Shown here: one piece after another, positions 1-10,611 of the stretch
How the letters are laid out: each line of letters opens with the position of its first letter
How positions within the stretch are numbered: position 1 is the first letter of the stretch
DNA from: Gnetum montanum
Taxonomy: Eukaryota; Streptophyta; Gnetopsida; Gnetales; Gnetaceae
Assembly: GCA_015680685.1 (NCBI GenBank)
Contig: MNCI01034976.1
Location: 6,952 to 55,429 of the forward strand
Length of the DNA: 48,478 nt
Reading direction: 5' to 3'
The notes under the pieces: generated by a model
Seen by the model: the letters and a program-made list of their open reading frames with translations, nothing else
What the model was told of the DNA's origin: nothing
The model's database searches: none
Translations under genes and position numbers: made by a program

Positions 1-100
1 GCCACTAGGATACCAAGTAGTGACACTTAAAATGCTCGTAATCAAGTCGTACTCATTCCGCGTTCTAGGAGTTTAAGGGTGAGAGAGAAAGCGGTAAATA

Positions 101-127
101 ACAAATAAATAAATAAATAAATAAACA
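101..127. repeat. (AAAT)n microsatellite
   Basis: About six copies of AAAT/AATA lie inside LTR D. The B LTRs have no such run at the matching place, so it is a local expansion. Confidence 0.85.
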
Positions 128-363
128 ACAAAGTGAATGTTGCAATGATGAAGTAATCTCGATCTTTATTGCCGGTCATGTGCACGTCCAAGTACGTCAC
201 ACTCGAATAAAGGATGCCATACAATTACATTCACCACACTGCGGGCAAACATGGGAAAAATAATCTATCTTTGGAGTGATCAAACTGCCAGAGCTTCGCT
301 ACTTCTATTCTAGGATGATAAACAAGGGAGAGCCGCTCTTATTTATAAACATTACGGTGGATT

Positions 364-431
364 GCGATATCGCGTAGGATGCGATATCACGGCGGACGCA
401 ATATCGCGGCCCATGCGATATCGTGTCCCAT
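364..431. repeat. Four 17-bp tandem units with GCGATATCGC palindrome
   Basis: Units start at 364, 381, 398 and 415. Each begins with GCGATATCGC or a one- or two-base variant and ends with six to seven variable bases. The first copy is a perfect 10-bp palindrome. The block lies just upstream (minus strand) of the TATA box of LTR D, where enhancer or operator sites would be expected. Its promoter role is inferred. Confidence 0.8.
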
Positions 432-433
432 CA

Positions 434-671
434 AGGGTAAAAAGGGCCCGAACCACATAACTCTCTGTGTTCTTGTGCTATTTTTATTGTTTTCATTTTG
501 TTATTACAACAAATGTTTGCTAGAGTTTAGAACATTTTGAGAGTGATTTATAGTGTTTCTTGACCTGCTACAGGGCAATATTTTGCCTCTAATGATTTAT
601 TCAGATCTGTAGGGTTCTAATAATTTCTCTAGAGCATTTGTAGTGTGTTTTCAGATCTGATTATAACAGTT
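434..671. other. Unassigned, AT-rich
   Basis: There is no coding signal. 'cagatctg' occurs twice (near 611 and 653). It sits between LTR D and the integrase fragment and is not obviously part of either. Confidence 0.4.
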
Positions 672-1808
672 TTTTGCTCCCCTTGGAAATCCCTCCGTTT
701 CTATGGGCTACAGTGTCTATGGACTTTATCATAGGATTACCGAATGTTTAGAGCTTAAGCAGCATAATTGTAGTGGTGGACAAATTTTCAAAATTTGCCA
801 TATTCATTCCCTGTCCATCACAGTGCTCATTGGAGGACACTGCAACATACTATTTTGATAGGGTGGTTTGATATTTTGGGTTACCCATAAGCATTGTTTT
901 AGATCGAGATCCTCGATTCACAAGTGGTTTCTTGCGAGTCTTTTTTGGCATGATAGGTACCACCCTCAAATTATCGACAAGCTTTCATCCACAAATAGAT
1001 GGTCAAACAGAACGAATGAACAGGGTACTTGAAGAGTACCTTCGATACTATGTCCGCATGACCAAAAGAACTTGCCTATTTTATTGGGGATTGCCCAACT
1101 GAGTTACAACATTCAGAAGTCATCATCTAATTGGTTTTTTCCTGCAGAACTAGTAATGGGAAGGCAACCCATCACCCTTCATATGGTCTCCCCCTGGTTA
1201 CAAGGTCGGCATCCCTCAGCAAATGAATTCTTGAAGTGTGGTATGAAAATGTTGAAATAACAAAATATCATCTGGAGAGGGCAGTGCAACGAATTAAAAA
1301 GTATGCTGATCAAAAATGTCGACACCGTGAATTTAAGGTGGGAGATTGGGTTCTTTTGAAGTTGGACCCACGTCAGTTTAAACCGAAACAGGGAACTACC
1401 TTCAAGTTGATGAGGTAGTATGATGGTCCCTTCTGGATCATCGTTAAAATTAATCTTGTGACATATAAGCTTTAGCTACGTATCAATATGGATTGAGTCC
1501 ATCCAGTTTTTCATGTCAACATGCTGAAGCCACAGCCGGATGGGTTCTCGTATCCAGAAAGAAGCCTCTTGATTAGAGAACGACCTTGTATACAATCTAT
1601 ACAAGGAAAGAGAGCAGATTGCATTCGAAACTTTTGGACCATTGGTCATGGTGCAGATTTGAAAGTGGAATTCCTTGTCCACTGGAAACACCGTCCCGAC
1701 TTAGATGATAGTTGGGAACCACTGGAGTTTTTGTGGTCTCAGGAAAACTTGATCCTGGACTTTTGTTGGGAGCAAGTAATCGACCTTCCGCCTTGGCTAC
1801 TCCGATGA
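672..1808 (+). pseudogene. Chromovirus (Ty3/gypsy) integrase and chromodomain remnant
   Basis: Joined across at least three frames, the translation follows the C-terminal half of a plant chromovirus polyprotein. The integrase core starts near 672 with VSMDF (first catalytic Asp), followed by VVVDKFSKFAIFIPCPS (about 770-830) and LDRDPRF (second Asp, about 900-920). HPQIDGQTERMNRVLEEYLR follows (about 985-1045), containing the catalytic Glu. A basic linker with a GPY/F-like module (KVGDWVLLKLDP, about 1335-1370) comes next. A chromodomain (VEFLVHWKHRPDLDDSWEP, about 1665-1722) closes the frame near 1808. The chromodomain normally binds modified histones and directs insertion. Stops and frameshifts break the reading, so it is a dead copy. 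RT and RNase H are not present upstream. Confidence 0.88.
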
Positions 1809-3029
1809 TGGATGGTGAAACCTCCCATGAAGAAAAAAAATCAGAATAGGCATGGCACGTGGTGCCTTGTAGGATTCAAGAGTGAATTCCTATGAGAGCT
1901 TGCCTCAAACATGGGAGGAAGGTGCCTGGAGCCCTTCAAAGTGCTCTATAGGCGATGGGGCTTAGGTTTCAAATAGAAAAGGAGCTATGTTGAACTTGAG
2001 ACCCCTAGACCTTTGATACAAATGAGTCAGGGGATGCCTTGGAACTCATACATCGCTAGGTCGGTGTGTTCTGTCATGTCACAATGACAGACCACTTGAT
2101 GTTCTTCCATAGCTTTGCATTTCAAGCCAGTTATGGAAGGATGGACATGCCAAGTTCTGAGGGGTGATGCTCTTGACTTGGGTGTCGGATGCTATGATGA
2201 GTCAGAATCTTATGAAGATGGTTGAGTTCAACAAAAATGCTTTACGGTGTTAGGCCCTAGTAGTTGGACCTTCTAGAACCTAAGGTCCCTTCAAACTTGA
2301 CTCAAAATAGCATGGGCTTACTTTCTTGGAATTGACGGAATCCTTCCTTGGTTTTGGTGTAGCTCCCTCGTGGGTTACCTAGGCTATGCTCCGAGGTCGT
2401 TGCTCATTTTAAGCGAAGGAGGATTGTGAGAGAGGTAGTAGGGTTGGTGGTGGCCTACTACCTCCCCCACGGTTTGGGGGCCGTGGGGGCACAAGGGTTC
2501 CTCTGCTCCTTGTGTCTTTGAAACCATATTGATATGGCAGTTCCATGCATTAGTAACAGGAGGCTACAACCTACCTCATTACCCCACTCGGTAGGACCTT
2601 GCCTAGGAGGGTTGCGTAGTTCAATTTTACGTTGGGGTGTTTTAACCGGGTGTGTCATTGGACGTGCTATGGGATGATGCGTGTGCTCCTTGGAGCGTGA
2701 CACCAACTACCAGCACGTGGTGATGAATCTAGAGAGTTCAGCTAGTAGTCCCTATGGTGTCCATGTGAGTGGAGCAAGGGAGTGCTATCTAGCTTGTTAG
2801 TATATCGCGAATATTGTATTTGAAACACTGCTAAGGAAACATGCTAACACTAACACATTGTTTGTTGGCATCTGTTTCAGGATTGTTGATTTCTGAGGCG
2901 TATTCCTCTCGAGTTTCATCTTGATTCAGCTTGGGAAACTCTTGGGGTGCCGAACAATGTTTTCAGGGACAACGTTGTTACATATGAGGTTCCTTTTGTT
3001 GGTTCATGTTCAAAAAAGGATATTTTTAG
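1809..3029. other. Probable 3' non-coding part of the chromovirus and unassigned sequence
   Basis: No protein match was recognised. GC is somewhat higher than in the flanks. The stretch follows the chromodomain stop directly and could hold the element's 3' UTR and LTR, but no second LTR copy is in the window to prove it. Confidence 0.3.
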
Positions 3030-3616
3030 TTGATTGCGAGGGGCTGTGACTCACACCCTCACATGCAAGTAGCCCAAATTGTGGTTTGCTGCGACTTGTA
3101 ACGGCTTGTAATTGTGGCCGGCTATGTGGTGTATGACCTCACATTGTGCATTGTTAGAGAAAACTCAAGAATAGACTGTAGCAGCTGTGAGGTGGCTGTA
3201 ACTTGCACTTACTTGCAGCTAGCCTTGACTACAGCCTCCTGCAACCTGCAGTGGTTCACACTATGAAATCTCAAGTTGGAACACTATTTCTCCCTTTGTT
3301 TTGGCTAGATGTGACTTGCTGTTGATTCCACGGCTGGCTGGGACTCGCAGTAGCCCAGAATTTTCTGTCCAAACCAACAAAACTCACAAAAACACTCCAA
3401 GAAGACTTCAATTCAACAACACACATCCCCTAAGACTCCCTAAATATGTTGAGGATAACAATTACACTAGAAAGATGGGTTGATGTTTTCATCATCTCCC
3501 TCATCCTTGAAAAGATTCTTGTATCAGTTGGGCAATACACTTGGGATAGTAGCAAGCCTCCACCTATCCAAATCAAACTTATGAACCCATATGGCATTTT
3601 CAGGCCTTTGATCACT
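3030..3616. other. Unassigned; G/C-rich motif repeats
   Basis: 'ctgtgact', 'ctgtaact' and 'gcaacctgcag' recur between 3040 and 3260. A weakly similar stretch lies at 6800-7110 and includes 'ttgcgagggg' and 'gtggttcac' in the same order. They could be remnants of an LTR pair around the minus-strand gypsy sequence, but the match is too weak to call. Confidence 0.25.
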
Positions 3617-5020
3617 CTAATGCACTAAGTAGTCATGCCTCTTTTTATCTCTTGTGCTCATTCCCTCTCTTGCTTGCAACACAATTGGCTTCGTAGATGA
3701 CTTCAATGGAGTTTGACCTTTAATAGCATCCTTGAAGAGTTCAAAACTATCCTCCAAGTCTGATGCCAAAACATTGCTATGGTATGGAGTCAAATGTGAA
3801 ATATTAAAAAAATAAAAAATTAAGAAAAACTTTAGGCAAATCAATCTCATAGGCATTGTCATAGATCTCAGTTGTAATCTTGAATGGACTAATTCTTGTT
3901 GATTTGAGTTTATAGAAATGCATATTTGTCTGCCTTTCTTTGCCCAAATGAATCCACACAAAATCTCCAACTTGAAATTCAATTCTCCTCGTCTTCATTG
4001 GCTTTGGTTGACATCTCCTTAACTTTCTTTTTCAAGTGGATTTTGACTTGCTAATGCAATTGCTTCATTTGCTCAACAAAATTAGTGCTCAAGGAAGAAC
4101 AGTCATCAACTTTCCTCAATTCATCAACCATCTTAGATGAGAAATCATAATTTGTAATAAAGGGACTCTTACTAATATTGGTACAAGAAGCATTATTATA
4201 TGAAAATTCAACATAAGCTAACATATTCTCCCATCTTTGAGGCTGATCCTCACATAAGTATTTAAGAATCTTCAACAATGATCCATTTAACAACTTCAGT
4301 TTGCCCATCAGTTTGAGCGTGATAGGCAGTAGAGAAAGACAACTTGGTTCCCAACCATTTCCAAAGTGATCTCCAAAAATGAATATATCACTAACATCTC
4401 TATCACTAACAATGTTCAATGAAATGTTGTGCAATTTAAGAACATGGTAAAAGTACAGATGAACAACATGAGAAGCATCACTACTCCTACATGGAATACA
4501 ATAAGCCATCTTAGTATATCTATCCACTACAACAAGAATGTAATCATGACTAGATTTCATTCTTGGAATACCACAAACAAAGTTAAAAAAAAAAACACTT
4601 TCCCAGGTAGCATTTGGGATAGGCAATGACATATAATGACCATCAACACCTTTCTCACTTTCTCACTTTTGGCAAATACAACATTCTTTAACAAGTTTAA
4701 CCACACCTCTGTACATACATGGCCAAAAATAGACTTGCTCACCAATTCCAATGTCTTTCTCTTGCGCATATGTCCTGTCATATCAGTATTGTGCATTTCT
4801 TCTGGAGTCTTTGGCCTGAAGTCACATTTTGGAACGCAAAGTTTCTCATTTTTGAAAAGAATACCTTGCTGGATATGGTAAATCTTTTGATATGTCCCAA
4901 AAATCAGTATCATTTGGATACAATTTGGTAAAAGAGTCATAATTATCTACCTGAACACAAGAATGGGCTACATACGTTCTTGATAAAGCATTTGCCACAA
5001 CATTAGATTTTCCATTGTTT
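3617..5020 (-). pseudogene. Ty3/gypsy pol remnant: RNase H end, integrase, GPY module
   Basis: Reading from high to low coordinates, NVVANALSR (about 5015-4975) is the motif that closes RNase H. A decayed His/Cys zinc-finger region with the end of its CxxC (ECCICQK type) follows at about 4800-4670. The integrase core has FVCGIPRMKSSHDYILVVVD, then YTKMAYCIPCRSSDASHVV and IVSDRD (second Asp). [11 protein letters not shown] (about 4325-4295) is the standard motif near the catalytic Glu, and YVEFSYNNASCTNISKSPF follows. The GPY/F module (QVGDFVWIHLGKERQ and DNAYEIDLP) spans 3998-3804. Several frameshifts and stops are present. Relatives encode the enzyme that inserts element cDNA into the host genome. 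Confidence 0.88.
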
Positions 5021-5224
5021 CACAAGAGCAACCATTCTTTGAAAAATGCACTTGTGAAATGAAGTCTTGAGGGTAGATGAGATCTCCCATTCATGCATGC
5101 ATACAACATCCTTAGTAGCTTGGTCATTCCAATCTAAATAATCCTAGTGTTTGCCCCTTTAATGGTTGAAACCTTACTTCTCTTTAGAACCACTTCCTTC
5201 TTCCCATGGCCAGACTTGGGGTTT

Positions 5225-5485
5225 TCAATTACATTATTTATTTCATCAATGCTGTTTTAACGGGTTTGCAATATTAAAAACAAAAGACATGCCAACCTCA
5301 TTAGGTATTAGAATCTGAAAAGTATTATCATTCATCTTGCTTTTAATCCAGAAGGGCTCCATTCTTTTAGACTTGAACTTGAAGAACTTGATTTTCCTTA
5401 GCCAATTCTTCTTTAAATGGATTTAAACATAATCCCCTGACTTAAACTTGGTCTTTTTCTTGCCTTGATTCATTACTTTGAAGGT
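5225..5485 (-). pseudogene. Second gypsy C-terminal (GPY/F) module
   Basis: On the minus strand the frame reads KFKSGDYV, IHLKKNWL, FFKFKSKRMEPFWI and NDNTFQILIPNEVG. This matches the module that ends gypsy integrases (xVxLRKxRF, KLxxRxxGPF, NDNAYxIxLP). It lies upstream (minus sense) of the RNase H motif at about 5000, so it cannot belong to the same copy. Two elements or a rearranged pair must be juxtaposed here. Confidence 0.7.
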
Positions 5486-6285
5486 CAAGGATGAGGTCCA
5501 AATTATGGGACTGTAGCATCATTTGTAAAGGTGAGATGCACAAAACAGAGAATGTGTACATTGTAGACACCAAGAGGGTTCCATAGGAAAAATGTCCTAA
5601 GGTAGGTTACAACACTCATAGAGAAAAGTCAGAACCAAGTTTACTTGATCACCATATGTTCAACTGTCAGCAAGACAGAAACATTAGCTTGTGTGAAAAA
5701 TGGATGATGTGATAGTTACCTGTATGAAGAATAGGTAATACAAAATTTCCCATGTGAAAAATGAGAGATGAACAAAAGTCATTCCATGTATTACATTAAA
5801 TCCAGGAGAAGCTTATGATAAAGGACATGTGGATTTGCGAAGAAAATGGACACCAAACCAAGATGTTGGTAATTGTAACCCCTAGATGGATGAACATATA
5901 ATCACGCGTTACTTTAAGAGACCTCTAGGAGAGGTGGAATAAACCCCCAACTAGAAGAGTTGGAGTACATTAGATTCCTCAATAGAAGAAAAGCAAAACC
6001 AATCAACTAGTCAAGTTTGTGGAAATGTTCAAGGCGAGAATTGAGGTTAAGAGTTGCAAGGATGACGCAAAAAGACATAATACGATACAAGAAATAAAGT
6101 AGTGTAAATGTCCATGAAGGTACTGAGATTGAATCGTTGTTGACAAATGGGGAAACCAAAATCTGTATATACAAACAGTGAAATCACAATGTAAACTTGT
6201 GCAGTGTTAATTATGAATTTACTAATGAATGTTGATTTGATCTTAACATGGACAATATTGTAGAAATTATTTGAAGGACTTTAAA
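5486..6285. other. Unassigned
   Basis: There is no clear protein match. The last part may belong to the LINE fragment that follows, since in such elements the palm domain of RT would start upstream, but I could not read it. Confidence 0.3.
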
Positions 6286-6289
6286 GAGA

Positions 6290-6650
6290 AGATATTCCTA
6301 TTCGAACATAAAGGTTATTCAAGACATATATGATGGGGCAACAACTTGAGTTCACACTATTTATAGAGAAACTTTGGACTTTCCCATGAAGGTAGGGCTG
6401 CCCTGTGGATATGCTCTAAGACCTTATTTGTTTATCATTATTATGGATAAGTTGATTAAAGAAATATTAGATCATACTGTTGCTATATGCCCTTTGTATA
6501 TGATATTGTGTTGTTGGATTGAATTAAAGGAAGCCTTAGTTGGAAAAATGAAAACATGAAGAAAACCCCTAAAATCAAAGTTAAGGATTATTAGAAGGAA
6601 AAATGGAATCACAAAGTGCATTTTTAATGGAAAAGTGAAATGCAAAAGAA
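6290..6650 (+). pseudogene. RTE-type LINE reverse transcriptase fragment
   Basis: The translation reads VIQDIYDGATT, VHTIYRETLDFPMKVGLPCG, YALRPYLFIIIMDKL and then, after a frame change, YDIVLLD and KGSLSWKNENMKKT. This follows the plant RTE-clade RT around the active site (IxDMYEGAxTxVRT, DFPIxxGLHQGSALSPYLF, FADDIVL). The catalytic Asp-Asp is reduced to YDIV, so the copy is dead. Only about 110 residues of the RT remain. Confidence 0.8.
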
Positions 6651-7379
6651 ATATGGTATATTTGCAATGCAAATAAGAAAAATAACCCATCAAAATGTAT
6701 TCTTATTTTTAAAATTGTACTTTTATGCTTTGTTAGGTTAGGCAATGGTCTTAGGTGTCTGGATCTTAAATTTAGGATCAAGTTTAGGTGTTCTTATAAG
6801 TCCGGGATGCTACTCTGACCTAGGTGTAACTCATAGATTGGTTGCAACTCATGGTCTCATGAATTTTTGGTATTTGTAGTTGACTACGCGCATGGTGTAA
6901 TTTGTAGCTCTGTTGCAACCAATTGCGAGGGGACTGAAACACAATAGTTTGCTTGTGGTTCACTATCTAGGTTGTTCGAAAAGCAAATTTAAATTCTAAA
7001 TGGATCAATAGATACGGCTGACAGCTATGTCACAATGGCATGGGAGGTCACTATGACTCACAAACCTCAACAACATCCATGCCAAACTGCAAATGGACTG
7101 TGACTTCTTGTTTGGTTGGGCTTAGGGTGGCCATCGTTTTTCTTCTTTATTTCTCTAGGACTCTATGCAAGTAGCACATGCAATCTAGCCATAATAGGCA
7201 ACTTGTGCCATCACTTCAACTCACAACAAGGCATTATACAATGTCATTTGCATCTTTTGGTCATTCACTTAGGTGATCTGAGAGAGATCATTGAAATCAT
7301 TTTGTTTGAGATCATTGAGATCCATGTTTTCTGAAATTCCTTACAAAATGTGATAAGGATTTGAAGCATTTCTATATCA
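6651..7379. other. Unassigned
   Basis: There is no coding match. 6800-7110 weakly resembles 3040-3260. Confidence 0.3.
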
Positions 7380-7790
7380 ACTTTTGCAACTTATTTCACT
7401 AAGCATATGTTGGATGGAATAAACGTGACTTCTATCTTTTTAGGAGGTTTAAAGATGCAATATCAACAAGAGCCTTCATTCTATAAGTCTTAACCCTTGA
7501 TGAGGCTTATGACTTGGCTCCTAAGGCTAACAAGAAGCTTAATGGATTTTGAACAACATGAAAGCATCTTCAAATGACAAGGAGAAGGGATCCAAGTTTG
7601 AAAAAGGATCTAAATCAAAATTAGAGAGCAAGAAGGACAATCATGACAAGAAGCAAGAGAAGGACAAGTGTGAAGACAAATGCAAAGTCATTAAGAAAAC
7701 TCAAGCAATGGAGGCAAGGGTTAGGGAAGTCAAACACTTCTTCAAAGGCTTGATGTTTCAAATATGGTTAGTATTGGCATAAGAAATGGA
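7380..7790 (+). pseudogene. Ty3/gypsy gag C-terminal remnant
   Basis: FLGGLKDAISTRAF and LTLDEAYDLAPKANKK (about 7435-7540) resemble the end of the retrotransposon gag domain (FLxGLxxxIRxxV, TLDEAYxLA). It is followed at 7549-7740 by a lysine-rich hydrophilic stretch of about 60 residues, as found ahead of the nucleocapsid zinc knuckle. The CCHC knuckle itself is not seen. Confidence 0.65.
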
Positions 7791-7929
7791 AATGAACTAC
7801 AAAAAAAGAAAATGAGGCAAAGAAGGTTTAAACCATGAACTATCAAGCTCTTCGACGAGGCAATTCTAATGCTCCTCTAATATAAGATATGTCTAAAATG
7901 CATTTATGTATCTTTATAAGCAATGTTAA

Positions 7930-8160
7930 TGGTAGAGATCATCCTTCCAAAACATTATTTAAAATTCGGGCTAGGTGTGTGACGAGTGGGGAGTTTATTC
8001 ATATCTTGATTGATGGTTGTGCCTGAGAAAATGCGATCTCTCCTAGGGTTGTTTTTACACTTGGTTTGATCACTTATCCCCACCCTAGATCTTACAAGGT
8101 CCATTGGCTGTCTAAATACTGCTCCCAAGAATTGAGGGAATAATTTGTTTTAATGTTTAG
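7930..8160 (+). pseudogene. Gypsy retropepsin remnant (DGC for DSG)
   Basis: The frame reads CVTSGEFIHILIDGCA, a stop, ENAISPRVVFTLGLITYPHP and YKVHWLSKYCSQEL. This matches the plant gypsy aspartic protease (IIDSGSCENVVSxxLVxKLGL, HPxPYxLxWL). The catalytic triad D-S-G reads D-G-C here. An in-frame stop follows three codons later. The order gag-protease-integrase with the neighbours supports one element. Confidence 0.75.
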
Positions 8161-8468
8161 AATTCAAAGCTTCTTTGATCATGTCACTTATCATGTTTTG
8201 CTCATTGAATAAGCTGATGTGATTCTTTGGAATTTTGACAGTCATGCCACCTTTATGGTGCCAAAAAAGTTTGGTTAGTGGCTAAGCAAGATGGAATCCA
8301 TACTTTGATTCTAATGAAAACTAAGCAAATGAAGGAGCATTTATCCTCTTGGCAAAGAGAGAATATTTTAAAGAGTGTATGGGATTTGTTATTGTGTCTA
8401 CTATTGCTTTGAATGAAGTTAAATCTCAACTTGACTTTCCAAAAAGTGTTAAGGGGTTGGCAAAGTAG
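8161..8468 (+). pseudogene. Gypsy protease-RT linker remnant
   Basis: The frame ends with FVIVSTIALNEVKSQLDFP and KSVKGLAK. This resembles the linker just before the gypsy RT (ALVxxEV, PESVKPLLEEF). The RT itself should start here but does not: the zinc finger of integrase begins within about 20 bases. Confidence 0.55.
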
Positions 8469-8471
8469 TTG

Positions 8472-9125
8472 AGCTTGTGAGGAGAAGCGACTTTTGGCTG
8501 AGTGTTACATTTGATATTTTTAAATTTGTGAAGGAATCCATTAAGTGTCAAAAGTATGAGGGAGATAAGGGAATTGATGGCTGCTATTTCCAAGGCACCA
8601 AGGAAGAATGTGTCCATGGACTTTGTTTGTGGAATTTCCAATATAAAAAATGGGAATAATTCAATTTTTATTGTGGTTGATAAGTTTACCAAAATGGCAC
8701 ACTTCATTCCTTGTAGGAAATCAAATGATGCCTTTTATGTTGTACATCTCTCTTTTTCAGCATGTTGTTAGGTTACATGATATTTCATTAAACATTGTGA
8801 GTGATGAAAATTCCAAGTTTACAGGCCATTTTAGAGGTCCTTGTGGAAGATTTTCAAGACCAAATTGAACTTCTCAAGTGTCACTCATCCCCAGTCTGAT
8901 GAATAAGCCGAAGTTGTAAATACATCTTTGCTGAACATTTTGAGATGCCTTTGTGAGCAACATCCAAATCGTCGGGAGAACTTGTCTCATGTTGAGTTCT
9001 CCTACAACAATTCCTTTTACTCCAGCATTGGTATGAGTCCATTTGAAGGCAATTGGGAGAATCTTGAAGGTGAGGCAAAATTAAATGTTAATTTTGTCCA
9101 GGACATGATAGAGTTGCATAGCTAA
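8472..9125 (+). pseudogene. Gypsy integrase remnant (RT/RNase H deleted upstream)
   Basis: The fragment starts inside the integrase zinc-binding region (FDIFKFVKESIKCQKYEGDK). The core follows: KNVSMDFVCGISNIKNG, FIVVDKFTKMAHFIPCRKSN, HVVRLHDISLNIVSDENSKF, then LRCLCEQHPNRRENLSHVE and FSYNNSFYSSIGMSPF up to 9125. SDEN replaces the usual SDRD; the Asp that should be catalytic is kept. The Glu segment is damaged. At least two frameshifts occur. It lies in the probable long intron or upstream region of the host gene at 10.5 kb, on the same strand. Confidence 0.88.
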
Positions 9126-9139
9126 GTGACGTACTTTGG

Positions 9140-9245
9140 ATCTTGCTTTCATCTCTCTTTCTTGGACCTTCTCTAACATTTGGATCTCATCCTTATCTTT
9201 GTTACTTGGACCTTGTTTCTCACCTCTGTACTTCAGATCTTGCCC
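9140..9245. repeat. Degenerate 'cttggatctt' repeats
   Basis: Variants of tTGGATCTtg/cTTGGACCTTg recur at 20-35 base spacing. They grade into the repeat at 9487-9575. Confidence 0.4.
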
Positions 9246-9262
9246 TTGTCTTTTTTATAGGC

Positions 9263-10110
9263 ACATATATACATCATCATCATCATCATTATCCTAGCCT
9301 TGTCCCAACAAAATGGGTTGGCTGTATGAGTTTTTTTTGCCATTCACTTCTATGAAGAGTTAGATTTTTGTTTATTTGCAAATTTTCAGATTATTTTCAA
9401 TTGTTCACTTCATGCCTTTTTTGGTCTATAGGCACACATATGCATCGTGCTATATTTTATATGTTGCTTCATGTTGCATACTACCTGCTCCATGCTTCTC
9501 ATAGGTGGCTCATGCTTTCTGTACTTCTCACAAGTGGGTCTTGCTTTCCATGCTTCTCACGAGTGGATCTTTTTCTTCTTCCTTTGGTGTATATATATAT
9601 ATGCACGTATTGCCACTCTACTCATGGATAGGAATATTGTATGATTGGAATTTTGATATACGTGCGAAGCTATAACATTCAATTCCAAATCATGATAATT
9701 ATAGGTAGATTCCTTTTTTTTATACTTAAATTTTTCCATTAATTGTGTTTGCAAGAAAATAGCTATAGTTGATCTTCCAAGTGTAAATCTAAACTGATTT
9801 TTAGAAACTGTTAATTCTTGCTTTAAACATTGCTCTAAGAAATGCATGATGTGTGACTCATAGGCTTGATTTTTTCATAGTTTCCACAGATTTGAATTTC
9901 TCCATTATTATTGCAGATGGAAACTAATGTTCTTCTCTTTCATTAATTTGGCATTATCCCCTTCATGTAGATCTTGTTATATAAGTTTATCAACCAAGTG
10001 ATTCCGGTATCCCATAGACTTTCAAACCTCTATATTATACCATTCAATCTTGTAGCTTTATCATTCTTCATATTCATAAGGATTTTTTTTGCTGCAAATG
10101 TACATATATA
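9263..10110 (-). mobile_element. RTE-type LINE copy, internally deleted, with (ATG)n tail
   Basis: On the minus strand, about 10110-9690 encodes a decayed RTE RT: WDTGITWLINLYNK, KRRTLVSICNNNGEIQICGN, KPMSHT, ECLKQELTVSKNQFRFTLG-like text and RSTIAIFLQTQLMEKFKYKKK. These match RTE positions such as RSTLVPIYKNKGDIQNCxNYRGIKLMSHT and ENQFGFMPGRSTxEAI. Minus-strand 9345-9286 is the typical RTE 3' end (CCAACCCA, TTGTTGGGACAAGGCTAGG), followed by a short (ATG)n tail to about 9263. Between 9690 and 9345 the rest of RT is missing and other sequence intervenes. The copy lies in the host-gene intron, antisense to the gene. Confidence 0.8.
9487..9575. repeat. Three tandem units of about 29 bp
   Basis: Three imperfect copies of 'catgcttctcacaagtggatctt' type sit next to each other, inside the LINE deletion interval. 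Confidence 0.65.
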
Positions 10111-10524
10111 ATTTTTTCATATCTACATTTGATTTGGTGCAATCAACTTTATCTCTTGGAATTCTCTTCATTAATTAACCCTTGGAAATAGATCCTCCAT
10201 TGCTTCAAAATTTCATTCTTTGCAACAACAACAAAAAAAAAGAAAAAAAAGAAAAAAAAGAAAGGAAAAAAGCTTTGGTCATCCACCTTGATACATTTGA
10301 TATGGGCAATGTATTTGCATGTTGGAAACTTGGTGATCTTTTTGTTTTTATGATATACGAAGGAACTTTAGAGAATGCGGCCAATAAGTAAAAGAACCTT
10401 TACCTTTAAAGTAAAAAATCTTGAAAATCATGAAAAAAAATTACCTTTAGTTGTAAGGTTTTTTCCTTGGTATTTACATATGATTTTTTTATTCCGTAAT
10501 TGTTGTCATCTGTTTGTTTCGCAG
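10111..10524 (+). other. Intron sequence upstream of host-gene exon
   Basis: AT-rich, with an A/G run at 10222-10268. It ends in a pyrimidine-rich tract and GCAG at 10521-10524, a good 3' splice site for the exon that follows. No earlier exon of the gene could be recognised between here and the window start. The intron is therefore probably long, or the 5' exons lie outside. Confidence 0.6.
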
Positions 10525-10611
10525 GTAGCATGTAGAGATTTCCCTCATTCACGTCACTTGTGTGTGAAGTTTCCTTTCACAAGTACTCCTCATTTTATGT
10601 TTTGCCAAATG
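10525..10611 (+). CDS. Penultimate exon, RIN13-like Cys/His-rich protein
   Basis: This 87-base exon encodes 29 residues, VACRDFPHSRHLCVKFPF and then TSTPHFMFCQM. The motif ACRDxPHSRHLCxxFPF, with the first Cys of the CxxCxCxxC cluster at its end, is typical of an uncharacterised plant family that includes RPM1-interacting protein 13. The acceptor is CGCAG before 10525 and the donor is GTTAGT at 10612. Both leave phase 0, and joining gives CQM-CHCYACDKPAPC, exactly the spacing expected in the family. In Arabidopsis the named member contacts the resistance protein RPM1; the role here is unknown. The protein's N-terminal part is not in view. Confidence 0.82.

Larger units (their letters stand above)
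1..433 (-). mobile_element. Partial LTR (element D), B-family related
   Basis: This stretch aligns along most of its length with the two LTRs of element B (25567-26452 and 32130-33000), sharing for example the segments around 'gttgcaatgatg' and 'gtcacactcgaataa'. Read on the minus strand it would begin TGATGGGACACG at 433. A TATA box (TATAAATA type) lies near 343-352. The part that would be U3, 361-433, is quite unlike B in sequence and consists of four 17-bp units. The other end is cut by the window edge. The neighbouring bases at 434-450 are purine-rich on the plus strand, so they do not look like a polypurine tract for a minus-strand element; the copy may be a 5' LTR edge or a solo or truncated LTR. 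Confidence 0.75.

Noticed and set aside
1476-2706. Minus-strand frames of 71-82 codons
   Set aside because: One is antisense to the chromovirus polyprotein and the other matches nothing I recognise.
3030-7110. Possible LTR pair (3030-3470 and 6800-7110)
   Set aside because: Only a few short words agree; no termini, PPT or target duplication could be set.
9264-9290. CAT repeat as a His-rich coding or CRISPR-like signal
   Set aside because: It is the short tail of a minus-strand RTE LINE, next to the typical 3' end sequence.
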